From: Symbiodinium natans
Lineage: Eukaryota > Sar > Dinophyceae > Suessiales > Symbiodiniaceae
Direction of reading: 5' to 3'
Assembly (NCBI GenBank): GCA_905221605.1
Contig: CAJNDS010001400.1
Coordinates: 1 to 20,075, forward strand
Length of the DNA stretch: 20,075 nucleotides
Below, piece by piece: positions 8,574 to 20,047 of the stretch. The notes beneath the pieces were generated by a model that saw nothing but the letters and a program-made list of their open reading frames with translations, had not been told where the DNA came from and made no database searches. Every line of letters starts with the position of its first letter. Position 1 is the first letter of the stretch. The position numbers were made by a program, and so were the translations under genes.

Positions 8574-10039
8574 ATGGTAAAGGACTCCGGGAAGCCCAAG
8601 AAAGGTGCTCACTCCGAGTACTGGCGGCGGGTCCGTCTTTTGGGAGTCGCTGGGATTGTATATTAGCACTATTCTGACCGAGGTGTTCAAACTATGTTGA
8701 CTTGTGCTTCTTTCTCTGAGACTTTTTGAAAAATCAGCGGCAAGGACGTCTCCTCAGGTAAAATCCATTGCGAAATGTTATGTTATTTAGTTAGTCGAGC
8801 ATTCATGATCCGTGCCTTAGGAGGATGAGGCGAACCGCCAATGGTATTTGCGCTTTGGGTCCGTCCAGGAGAAGGCCAGCGCAAAGGCCGCAGCGCCCGT
8901 CCGGCCACCAAAGGCCGCTGCTAAGCCGGTCCAGCCCCCGCAGTATCATCCACCACCAGGGGTCCCTCCGACCCCCTTTGGGTCCAACACCCGGCCACCA
9001 AAAGCCTCTGCCCAGCCCTTCCAGCCCCCGCAGTATCCAGCAGCAGCGGCCCCTCCCCCCGAGCAGCCGGCCGCGGCCCCTCCCGTCCCACCCATCCAGA
9101 TCATAGCCCCTCCCCCGCAGACCATCCAGGTCAGTCACACGGAGCTTTAGCCAAATGATGTACTAACATAACATTTGCCTGGTAGAACAATTATTAGGTC
9201 CGATTGTTGTTTTCTGAGAAAGCCACAAACACCAAGGACACAAGCTTGATCCTGGGCATGGCCTCTCAGTTCATGTGCCTGTGAAAACGTTAGCATTGTA
9301 GCCTTTTTTAGTAGTAGCCTAGTAGATCAGTCAAGAGACTGCCATGTAAAACTAATAATAATGTGGGAAGCAATGAATTCTGCAGACGAAGGACGGACGC
9401 TGCCAAAAACATGCGAACTGCGGAGGAACGCAGAGCGGAGGAGGCACGGCGGTCCCTCAGCAACAACGCCAAGGAGGCCCAGCTCGCGGCGCAGGAGGAG
9501 ATCGTCAAGGCCCGTCTCAAGGCTGCGGACATCATTGCTGAGGCCATGAGGCAGGCCCAGGCCACTTGAGCTGGAGACGTTAATTATGTCTTTTATTATG
9601 GTTTAGTTTTTAAAATTTTAGGGGGGTGACTTGGCAACTACTTACTTGGGGGCTGGCTGAGAATAAGTGTGTTAATAAAATCCAATGCATAGGCTTAAGA
9701 GCCGGTTCTTTTGAAATTTTGCCTGCCCAGGCACTGACCGGTTCTTCCGCAGCCAAGTCAGCCGGTCCTCCTGCCAAGGACCCTCCGCCAGCCAAAGCAG
9801 CTGCTCCCAGCCCCGCCAAGAGCAATCCCAAGGCCAAGCCCGCCCCTCCCAGTCCCAGTTCTTCGGACTCTTCTGCAAGCGGTTCCTCAGCAGCGAAGAC
9901 GAGAAACGCCAGGCTCCGGAAGAAACTGAAGAAGGCAGCCAAGAAGGCGAAGAAGGAGGCGGAGAGCCGGAAAAGGGGGGGTGGTGGTGGTGGAGGATCA
10001 GAAGGCCCATCCAACAAGGGCAAGCGCAGCCGGGCTTGA
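8574..10039 (+). CDS. Gene A: Pro/Ala-rich protein with helical core and basic tail
   Basis: Not recognised as a known family. A frame-consistent model has five exons: 8574-8643, 8738-8757, 8821-9119 (or to 9129), 9386-9560 and 9731-10039, about 290 codons. It starts MVKDSGKPKKGAHSEYWRRV. Exon 3 begins EDEANRQWYLRFGSVQEKAS and becomes Pro/Ala/Gln-rich. Exon 4 is strongly helical (AEERRAEEARRSL, AQEEIVKARLKAADII). Exon 5 is Pro/Ala/Ser-rich and ends in a Lys/Arg tract (LRKKLKKAAKKAKKEAESRK), a glycine run and KRSRA. The basic tail could be a nuclear signal or bind nucleic acid. Intron starts in the model are GA (8644), GT (8758), uncertain (9120 GA or 9130 GT) and GC (9561). The last intron is the best supported: GCCCAGGC flanks both of its ends. 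Exon 1 and the third intron are the weakest parts. Confidence 0.6.
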
Positions 10040-10239
10040 AGCATGGGGTCAAGTAGGTCCTTCGATACTGAGTATTCATTTAATAATAATAAGTCTAAAA
10101 CAAGTAGAATAAAATTCCGGCTTGGCTCTTCCGCGAAAGCCCTCGCTTCGAAGCCTGGTTGCTGGCGCTTCCTTTTTAGGGCCTTTCACCAGCCTCGCGG
10201 AGCCTCGTGACGCCTGAGAAAAAGCTTCCACATGCCCGA

Positions 10240-10375
10240 AGCCAAGGCTATTTAATTTAACATGATGCCATGAGCCCTAAGTAACACCTAAATAACCCTA
10301 AACAAACACTGCCAAAAGCCCCGAAGCCTAGCCCTAAGGCCCACTAAATAAACCCGAAACCCTCCCCTAAGGAAC
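10240..10375 (-). repeat. Degenerate CCCTAA telomere-like stretch
   Basis: CCCTAAGTAA, CCTAAATAACCCTAAAC, CCCTAAGG and similar words cluster downstream of gene A, in the opposite orientation to the 8.0-8.4 kb tract. Very degenerate. The rest of 10040-10640 shows no gene. Confidence 0.5.
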
Positions 10376-10642
10376 TACGACTGCAGTGTTCAGGGAGTTC
10401 TGGGATGATTCATTCACATTACATTGTCCTCTCCAAACGTCACTCTTGTTCTTGGTCATTGGTTTGTCTTGTGGGATCTCAAACTACTACCTGGCCCCGC
10501 GAGGATGGCGATTTGGGCGGCTCTTCCGGGTGCAAGGCTAAGCTTCCCAGTGAGTGAATGCGACATGCCAGACAAGTCCAGCAGGATTCATGCGACCTAA
10601 CTAACTTGACTCGTGAGTCCTTCCCGCAGGTCCCTCCAGCCG

Positions 10643-10735
10643 ATGGCCCCGCTTTCTACAGCTGCTTCCACGGAGGCTCTCTCAGTGCTTGAGTCAGTAG
10701 CTACAGGTTCCTCTCGTGGGCGTTTGCAGTCGTAG
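10643..10735 (+). CDS. Possible small exon/ORF upstream of gene B
   Basis: A 30-codon frame starting MAPLSTAASTEALSVLESVA follows an acceptor-like CCCGCAG with a GGYCCNTC word at 10629. Its Ala/Ser/Thr-rich composition resembles the start of gene B (10926). It could be a 5' exon of gene B or an independent fragment; the stop TAG at 10733-10735 would then lie in an intron. I cannot connect it in frame with confidence. Confidence 0.25.
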   Translation: MAPLSTAASTEALSVLESVATGSSRGRLQS

Positions 10736-10925
10736 GTCTGACAGAGTTTCCAAGTGTCAAGTTCAAGTGCTGAGCACGGACTTTTGTGAATCTGCAGCAT
10801 TTTCCGAGGGCAGGAGCTTGCGTGGAACATTCGTGTAGGATATTATATTCAAGGATTTGGTGGGTCCATTGTCCATCAGTGCATGACTTGTCACTACTGG
10901 TCCTCGCGACACTGCCTTTGCTTCA

Positions 10926-13511
<2,586 letters not shown>

Positions 13512-14190
13512 GAGCCTGAGGCCCTTCTTAGCTGCACAGCTCGCAGGCCTCTCCTTCAACAAGTGAAAAAAAGGAGTGCTGCGCCTGAGTGCTTGGGTTT
13601 TTTAACGATTCACGTCCACGATTGGATGCAGTGTCCGTCCTTTCCCCTGTCTGTCAGGCTGCCCGGCTGCTGCAGCGGCTCTTCCCGCAGACTTCCCAGT
13701 GTGTCGGAGAGTCAAGTTAGTCATTACTCCATTCCTCATGTCAAGGACAGTCTGCAAAAAATGTTGCAGACGGTGTCGTGTTGGAATTCTCCCGGCCCAG
13801 GTTCTTCACGCAGCAGGAGTCGACGAAGCAGACAGCCACTGAGTGAGGTCATGATGCCACGGAGTGGTGGCGCCAGAAGTGACGGAGGTTGTTGCCACGA
13901 CCCGCGGCAACCACCTCCAGCACTTCTGACGCTCCCACTCGGTGGTATCATCACCCACAATGCGAGGCAGGCGACACTTTCTTTCAGTCCGTGACAAAGC
14001 ACGTTCTTCTCGACTCATGGACAGTCCATTAGAAAGTCGAGTTAGTAGGTCGAACCTGAAAGATAATTGCCAGGAGAAGCGCCGTGATGGTGCATGGCCC
14101 TGGACTGAAGCACGGCCCTCGTGAAGGCATGTGTCAGTAGGGTATTCCACAGCTGTAAGGCTTCTCAGTAGGATCCATGAAACTAAACAT
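13512..14190. other. Spacer after gene B; no clear gene
   Basis: After the gene B stop there is a likely 3' UTR with one GGYCCNTC word (about 13520) and a small hairpin at 13750-13771 (GTCTGCA/TGCAGAC). The larger foldback at 13845-13955 is listed separately. The ~143-codon frame from 13563 runs through that foldback and is not convincing. Confidence 0.45.
13845..13955. repeat. Long imperfect inverted repeat (~50-base arms, 9-base loop)
   Basis: The left arm (about 13845-13896, ending GGAGGTTGTTGCC) pairs with the right arm (about 13906-13955, starting GGCAACCACCTCC) around the loop ACGACCCGC. About 40 of 50 positions pair, with few bulges. Size and shape recall a microRNA precursor, a foldback transposable element or a hairpin-RNA locus; I cannot choose between these. 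Weaker pairing may extend further out. Confidence 0.75.
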
Positions 14191-14197
14191 TTGAGTA

Positions 14198-14873
14198 TGA
14201 ATTATAGCGCATCGTATGCAACGGATGCATGACCTCAACGTTCAGGTCCCTCTACCGGACATGCGCCGCCACGGCGCTTTGCACAAGATGCGCCGGCACG
14301 GCGCTTGGTCCTTGTGTGGTCTTATGCTTGTTTTTTACTAATACAATGAAAATTAAACATGTCCTTTAAAAAAATACGCTATCTAATGTATTGCCATTTT
14401 AAACAGCATCGGGGGGAATGCGGCGTCACGGCGCTGAGGGCCCCATGAGCCTGCTGAATATTGCTATTCCTGTTTTTTAAATCATTAAACGGTATAGATA
14501 GAGTGGCACTCCTTGACGTTTTCATCCAGGTAGTATATTTTGAATTAGAATACATCATATACAACGGATGCATGACCTCAACGTTCAGGTCCCTCTACTG
14601 CACATGCGCCGCCACGGCGCTTTGAACAAGATGCACCGGCACGGCGCTTGGTCCTTACAGGTTGATCGTCTTCTTGTTTTTCTACTAATAAAACCAAGAC
14701 TAAACATGTTTGTCTTGTAAATACATTGTTTTGCCATTTGTATAAGGCATTAAATATGCCGTGGTGGCACTGTGCAGATCCCTTTACCCCGTGAGCCTGC
14801 TGATTGCTATTCCTGTTTTAACCAGACAAAGTTCTAAATTGAGATTTCGAAATAGAGTGGGTTACCCTTTGCG
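14198..14873 (+). repeat. Two ~343-bp tandem direct repeats
   Basis: Unit 1 spans about 14198-14540 and unit 2 about 14541-14873. Shared landmarks in order: ACGGATGCATGACCTCAACG, TTCAGGTCCCTCTAC, a pair of GC palindromes, GGCGCTTGGTCCTT, TTTTTCTACTAATA-like AT-rich sequence, TTGCCATTT, GAGCCTGCTGA, ATTGCTATTCCTGTTTT and ATAGAGTGG. The GC palindromes are nearly identical while the AT-rich parts have diverged. No coding frame is evident. Confidence 0.85.
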
Positions 14874-15120
14874 TCTTGCGCCGTCACGGTGCAATGCCGG
14901 CCATGCGCCGTCGCGGCGCATTGCAATTCATTCGTTTTAGTACCGGTGTCTCTCTATGAACATTCTTACTTGACAGAAATTGTTTGATTCATTCTGTTTG
15001 TTACAAAATATATACCAGTTAATTAATTGCATTGAAGAGTCACAAAGCCTCTTTGAATGAGGTTGTTCTTGGACTCATGCGCTGTCACGGCGCATGTTCT
15101 CTGATGCGGCGGCCCGGTGC
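14263..15120. repeat. Family of 15-base palindromes GCGCCGNCACGGCGC
   Basis: Six-base stems around a three-base loop lie at 14263-14277, 14290-14304, 14606-14620 and 14905-14919 (perfect). Imperfect copies lie at 14420-14434, 14633-14647, 14878-14892, 15079-15093 and about 15104-15120. They are usually preceded by AT and often come in pairs about 27 bases apart, giving double hairpins. They occur outside the 343-bp repeats too, so they form their own family in an otherwise AT-rich spacer. Confidence 0.85.
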
Positions 15121-15427
15121 TTGGTGGGTATGGTGCATAAGTGTAGATAGAGCAATCGTTCCAGACAGCTTACGTGCAGGTTTGCATTCTTGGAAGTCAA
15201 AGTGCTTGCTTTGATGGCTTGCGAGTCACGTCGTTCAGCTTAAGAAACTCAGGTTCTTCCACCCAGCCTCTGCCTCAGCAATCGAGCTGGATCCTCAGTC
15301 GAGAGACGGACCTTCCAGGAATACAGGAAAACATTGACTCATGCGCATGAATCACAGTGATGTTTGATGATGAGCCCAAGTGCTCAAAGAGAACCTCCGC
15401 CCTTCGGGCTTTGATTTGTAGTGGTTG

Positions 15428-17029
15428 ATGGAGGACGCTCCGGCAATGAAGCCCTTCCTCGGTTGGGCGGAGGTGGTATTGAGCAGCGTGAGCAAGGACT
15501 TTCCGGACTGGCAGCGGTCCTTCCTGGGTCACAGATCCACGTACTTTACGTGTTGCTCTGGTTTGGGCACTGCCGAAATCGCTTGCAAGCAGATTCGTGA
15601 AGCATCGGCAAAGGTCTTTCCGAAGCCCGTGCGGCTCATCTGTCGTTATGCAATGGATCCGGACCCCGATTGCCAAAGGGCTTTGCTTTTGCAGGACACG
15701 GGGCATCTTTGGTCCTCCATTTATGACTTCTTCCCAGAAAGCAAGAAGCAGAAGACAGGAGGTAATGCGGAAAGCAAGGTCCGTCACTTCTGCGACAGCT
15801 TCGACGCACGTAACGGCTCATCTTGCGAACGCCATGCTGGTTGCCGGTGTGTTCCTAAACGCACCCATGGCAGCATCTGTGGCAGTCCCTGCCAGCCATG
15901 GTCCCGCATGGGAGCCAAGCGAGGCCAGGGAGCATGACTTTGAGTCAGATATCATAAGATGTTGATATCAAGTCAATAGTTACATCCACCGCCGGCCCCC
16001 TGCAGGAATCGATGATCCCAGAACCAACGTCCTCTTTGGCTGGCTTGCAATGGTCAAGCAGCACCGGCTCTTCTGGGCCCTGCGTGAGAATGTATGGGGA
16101 TTTCCGAGTTTCGACTTGAATATTCAAGGTGGGTTGCCGTGTATAGGTCCAAGTTGTCACAAGTACTACTAGAGCCTTCGCTGGAAGCCCTGGCCCAGGA
16201 TGGAGATGCTCGATGCAGCGTTGCCGGAGTTTCAGGTTTTTCACTTGAAAGGGAGCCCTGCTGACTGGGGTCACATTGGAATGGCCCGCCCACGTGTGTG
16301 GTCCATCGTGTACCATCGGGAGAAGGTAGAGGTGCTCTTCAATCCAGGCGAGGTCTATCAGATCCTCTGCTGCACCCTACGCAAAGGCTTGGGGAGCCTT
16401 CCTGCGTCCATCTTCTGGCAGCACACGCCGCCTGCTGACGTGGTCGCGATGGAGAACAGTATCAGGGAGCAGCGGCAGCTGGCAGCCCTGAGCTCTGGCC
16501 CATCAGATGACTGGTCCTACCTGCTGACAGAGAGCCAGCAGAGGCACAGCAAGCGTGTGAGTCCAGGTAAGGTCTGCAGCTTTTTTTAAATAGGTTTTCT
16601 GAGTGCAGCTCTCGTGGGACAATGTCTGTGAATGGCAGGCACTTGAGTGGTTATGAAGCGAAGTGGAGACAGCTTCATGGTGGTCCTTCTGATCTCGACG
16701 ACGGCTGTGTCTTCGACCTGAGCCAGAATCCTGAGCACTGCTGTCTTTGGACGTCACGACACGGGTCCCTCCCGACCTTCCGGCGCAATAGTAAGCTATG
16801 GGTTCCGTGTTTGAAACGATTCCTCTTGCCGCGTGAGGCGGCCCTTCTCATGGGCTTCAGCGGCCCATCTTTGCAGCACGTGCATCAAAACAATGTCGGG
16901 AATGCGATGAGCTTGCAGACGGTGGGTCTGATGATTCTGGCTGCTCTTTTAAGTGCGGCCCCTCTCCCCAGGGCAGCTCCAGGCCCGGAAGTGCCTGGAG
17001 CTGCCCACGTGACTGCGGTGAAGAATTAA
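15428..17029 (+). CDS. Cytosine-5 DNA methyltransferase, four exons
   Basis: Transfers a methyl group from S-adenosylmethionine to carbon 5 of cytosine in DNA. In-frame exons: 15428-15929, 16006-16105, 16199-16558 and 16639-17029, giving 450 residues. Visible family motifs: motif I FTCCSGLGTAEIA (about residues 40-52); motif IV GSPCQPWS with the catalytic Cys155; motif VI ENV at 195-197; motif VIII ARPR at 230-233, where the usual Gln is replaced; motif IX-like LLPREAALLMGF; motif X VGNAM at 407-411. The region from about 234 to 380 should be the target recognition domain. All three modelled introns (76, 93 and 80 bases) start with GAG and end CAG|G. Near-complete motif order argues for an intact bacterial-like, stand-alone enzyme with no visible chromatin-reading domain. 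The start follows TTTGTAG, so an upstream exon cannot be excluded. Dinoflagellate enzymes of this family are known, some in retrotransposons; no such element is visible here. Confidence 0.85.
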
Positions 17030-17225
17030 AAAGAAACTGCTTCGTTTTCTGTCGTGCACAAGTCATGGTCAGTCATTGACACAAGAGAAACTTTGAAACG
17101 TGCCTTGCTCGACTTTTACTTTGCTCCGCCCAGGTGGTCAGTCCATCAAGCGCCTCACTTCGGGCTGCTCCACGGCATTGCCATGGATTTGTTTACTTGG
17201 CGGTTTCCCGCTTCATGGGTGGGGG

Positions 17226-17499
17226 CAGTTCGCAACGAGCATGTGGCGGGTTCGCAATGGAGGCTTCCGGGGTTCGTATGCAGGCCGGGCGGGGTTCGCC
17301 ACTAACCCTGCCGAGTTCGTAGCCGGAGGGTTCGTCGAAGCCCGGGTTCCTTTTGATTTTCAATTCAAAGCCAGGGTTCGCAGAACCCTGGCTTGGGTTC
17401 GTGGAACCATCTGTTTGGGTTCGTGGCAGGGTTCGTGCTAAGCTTCCTGTTTGCTGTCTTTGGGGTTCGTGCGCGGGTTCGTGGACACACGGTTCGCAG
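17226..17499 (+). repeat. GGTTCG repeat cluster (about 13 copies)
   Basis: The word GGGTTCGTG or GGGTTCGCA recurs about 13 times at irregular spacing of 10-40 bases. The phrase GGGTTCGTCGAAG is shared with 6985-6997. One pair forms the perfect palindrome at 17368-17394. The frames crossing this cluster are not considered genes. Confidence 0.8.
17368..17394. other. Perfect 12-base stem hairpin
   Basis: AAGCCAGGGTTC and GAACCCTGGCTT pair perfectly across the three-base loop GCA. No T-run follows, and rho-independent terminators are not expected in a eukaryotic nucleus, so I record it as a structural element within the GGTTCG cluster. Confidence 0.8.
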
Positions 17500-17639
17500 A
17501 TCTTCGTTTGCTGCTCCTGGCTAGTTCCATACTGTATTGTTTGTCAGTCACTCGTAAGTGGCCCCAAACCATTGATGAGGCAAGTCAGGCTTCCAGTTAA
17601 GGCAGCTGCGGCCCAGGTCCCTCTCAGGAATCCTGACGA

Positions 17640-17792
17640 ATGCGTCTGCTCGTGCTGGACAAAGACGAGGCCTTTGAATTGGTTGAGGTTCTTGCAGGTC
17701 GAATGAAAATAGCCCTAGACCACCCCCCCCCCCCCCCCCAAGCAAGAAAAAGTCCGCAAGCTGAAGCATTGTTGCCCCAAACCCAACCCTGA
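17640..17792 (+). CDS. Uncertain small ORF or exon, 50 codons
   Basis: The frame starts MRLLVLDKDEAFELVEVLAG, continues RMKIALDH, crosses a C-run (about 17723-17739) as polyproline and stops at TGA. The first 28 residues have good protein-like composition and are preceded by a GGYCCNTC word at 17608. A donor-like GCAG|GT at 17698 suggests the first part may be an exon of a gene whose other exons I cannot place, possibly the gene starting at 18038. No family recognised. Confidence 0.3.
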   Translation: MRLLVLDKDEAFELVEVLAGRMKIALDHPPPPPQARKSPQAEALLPQTQP

Positions 17793-18037
17793 TTCGATGC
17801 CTCAACCCTTGGAAAAACTCCAAAGAATCAATTTGTTTTTTGGGTCTTCCTTTGGGTTCTTCATTCCTATCTGCTGTGTGACAGCTTGAGTCTATGAGAC
17901 AGCAGCACCGACTTGAGAGTGGTAGGCCAATGCACTACGTTCAGTTCATTCAAATTCTTCAGTTTCTTTCATGAAAGTAATTTGTAATAGATGCATTGTA
18001 AGGAAATCTCATTAGCAGGCCTCTCATTGCTGTGAGC

Positions 18038-20017
18038 ATGGCCCGCCAGCCTCCTAACCCACTCGTCGAGAAGTGCAAGGAAGTCCCTCACTTGGAGCAC
18101 CTTGAGTTGCTCTTCTATGAAGACGACCAGAAAGGCTTGCTTCGGCACAAGACGACTGGGGAGGTGGTCCGTCTACCAAACGCCTTTCTGGGACTCCACT
18201 TTAACGAGCATGGCATGGCCTATCTGGAGATTGATGGGGCTGCGCCGATGTGGGCAAGCAGCTTGCTGAAGCATCATTTGTTCGAGGATGAACGGTCCTG
18301 CAAGTCGGAGGAGTTGCTGGAGAGGCTCTTCGTTGTCAGGAAGAGTCAGGCGGCCAATGATGGTCTTTCCCTGGAATGGTTGCAGGACCATCGTAGATCC
18401 CACAGCCTCCTGTATCCCCAGGACACGATGCGTGGTGCTTTCGAGGAGAGACCTTTGACACTTCTGTGCTTCCAGTGGGTTCCTCAGCACGAGTGCCAGT
18501 GCTACTGGCTGCTTCGGGCATTGACAAACGTGAAGAAGAAGGTTCTTCTCAAGAAGCTGCGTAAATCCTGGATCCCGGCTTTCAATGCCCGCAAAGTGGC
18601 GGGCTCCACGGACCATAAGACTCAGGGGCGTGACGACATAGTTTGGCCCGAAAGCGCGGCCGTTCCCGATGACAGGGACACGCGTCAAGGACATGATGCT
18701 TTCGTTTCTACCAGGTTCATGGTCTTCCTCATGGTCCTTCTCACGAAGCATTACCGGCATTGCAAGGAGTGGCTGAAGCTGGTCTTCGAGCAACTGCTGC
18801 CGAAACGTGTGAAGCTGCGTGTGAACAACAGCGCCCAATCGGTGCGGGTTCGTCATTGCCTTGTGGACCTCGGGGAGGTGACCCAGCGCTCTGCGTACAA
18901 GGAGCGAATGCGGCACTGCAAAAGGCAGGTGCCTCTCAGGTTGCGACAAAAGCTGCGGCTGGAGGAGGTCCTTCATGCACTCTGGCCCTTGAAGGACTTA
19001 AGATGGCTGCTGTGGGACCTGATAGATGGGGTCTCTAGGGAGTTGGAGATCGGGGTCCATCTCTCTCAATTTCACAAAGCGCCAGCAGACAAGGATGCCT
19101 TTGTCCAATCAGAGGCGGACATGCGGGACCCTCTGGTCCGTCAGAAGAGAATGGAGGCCGCTCTTGGCAAAGCCTGGAATGCCAACAAAAGAAAGGGCAG
19201 CAAGGCCCCTCAAACGGAGGCGCAGCGGACACGGCTCCGCATGCAGGCCGAGGCGGCCCGACGCTTCACAAAGACGCTGCAGAGGAAGAAAGAGCGGAGC
19301 AGGTACCTCCTTTCCGCACGACGGCTCTTCAACAACGCTCACTTCGTCCACGTGGGCTTGGACGGCGGAAGAGCTGGCGGACGCAAGCGCTGGCTGTACT
19401 GTGTGCTGGATGCGGACACCGGGGTTTCTGCATGGGCTCCTCCTCTGCGGTTCCAAGATGGCGGGTACCGTCCCCCTGACTCTGATAAAGGTCCCTCTGC
19501 TGCAGAGCAGAAGAGATTGGATGCCAGCAGCTTGCGGTTCCTCGACAGCTTGAAACTCATAGAGGCCACTGCTCCCACAACGGCCCAGCCCGTAGTTGCC
19601 AAGCAGACCCGTGGTCCTTCCTATGAGCAAGTGGTGGGCCTCGACCAGACGTTGAAGTGCATGTTTCCTGCTTTGGAGGAGGGTCTTGGGTCCTTCTCGA
19701 AGCCAGCTGGGGACAGAGACTTGAGGCTCCTTCCTACCTTGGTCGTGACGTCGGATGCTGGACCGGACCTTCAAAGTGCGTTGCAGTTTCTGCAAAATGG
19801 TCTTTCTGTCCGCATGGTCCATCTATGGGAGCCACGGCACAGATTAGCGCGAGAGCTGGAGAACAGCATCGCGCACACGGTCCATCTGAAGTCCTCGCTG
19901 GGCGTCGCAGAGATGATCCTGAACTTTTCCCGTGGTCCATGGTCTGGTCATCGCTGGTTTCGGGTCCTCCAGGCTGGGCTTCTTGTCAGTCAGGTATTCC
20001 GATCCATTAACTCATAA
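18038..20017 (+). CDS. Large protein with possible RNase-H/DDE-like C-terminal part
   Basis: A 652-codon open frame runs from ATG 18038 (MARQPPNPLVEKCKEVPHLE) to a GT donor-like site at 19994 (CAG|GTATTC). If unspliced there, it ends at TAA 20015-20017 after 659 residues; otherwise it continues beyond the window. An AG at 18018 (ATTAGCAG) could be a cis or trans splice acceptor. The first 360 residues are mixed, with no recognised domain. Residues about 367-425 are very basic and helical. The C-terminal third contains VGLDGGR with Asp442, then VTSDAGPD with Asp573/Asp577, then EPRHRLARELENS with His601. Spaced acidic residues in strand-like contexts recall an RNase-H fold such as DDE transposases. 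I also have an unverified recollection of similar predicted proteins in dinoflagellates. A third catalytic acid is not visible. Function is unknown. Confidence 0.7.
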   Translation: MARQPPNPLVEKCKEVPHLEHLELLFYEDDQKGLLRHKTTGEVVRLPNAFLGLHFNEHGMAYLEIDGAAPMWASSLLKHHLFEDERSCKSEELLERLFVVRKSQAANDGLSLEWLQDHRRSHSLLYPQDTMRGAFEERPLTLLCFQWVPQHECQCYWLLRALTNVKKKVLLKKLRKSWIPAFNARKVAGSTDHKTQGRDDIVWPESAAVPDDRDTRQGHDAFVSTRFMVFLMVLLTKHYRHCKEWLKLVFEQLLPKRVKLRVNNSAQSVRVRHCLVDLGEVTQRSAYKERMRHCKRQVPLRLRQKLRLEEVLHALWPLKDLRWLLWDLIDGVSRELEIGVHLSQFHKAPADKDAFVQSEADMRDPLVRQKRMEAALGKAWNANKRKGSKAPQTEAQRTRLRMQAEAARRFTKTLQRKKERSRYLLSARRLFNNAHFVHVGLDGGRAGGRKRWLYCVLDADTGVSAWAPPLRFQDGGYRPPDSDKGPSAAEQKRLDASSLRFLDSLKLIEATAPTTAQPVVAKQTRGPSYEQVVGLDQTLKCMFPALEEGLGSFSKPAGDRDLRLLPTLVVTSDAGPDLQSALQFLQNGLSVRMVHLWEPRHRLARELENSIAHTVHLKSSLGVAEMILNFSRGPWSGHRWFRVLQAGLLVSQVFRSINS

Positions 20018-20047
20018 TAAGTACGAAAAAAACACATCCAAATGCAA

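Noticed and set aside
10100-10230. tRNA-like segment with TTCGAAGCC
   Set aside because: No acceptor stem, D-arm or anticodon arm could be paired around it.
18173-18976. 267-codon minus-strand open frame
   Set aside because: It lies opposite the large + strand exon, has no recognised domain, and follows from the codon bias of that exon. The 237-codon frame at 19109-19822 is rejected for the same reason.
15428-20017. LTR retrotransposon carrying the methyltransferase
   Set aside because: No reverse transcriptase, integrase, protease or paired long terminal repeats were recognised, and the methyltransferase contains introns.
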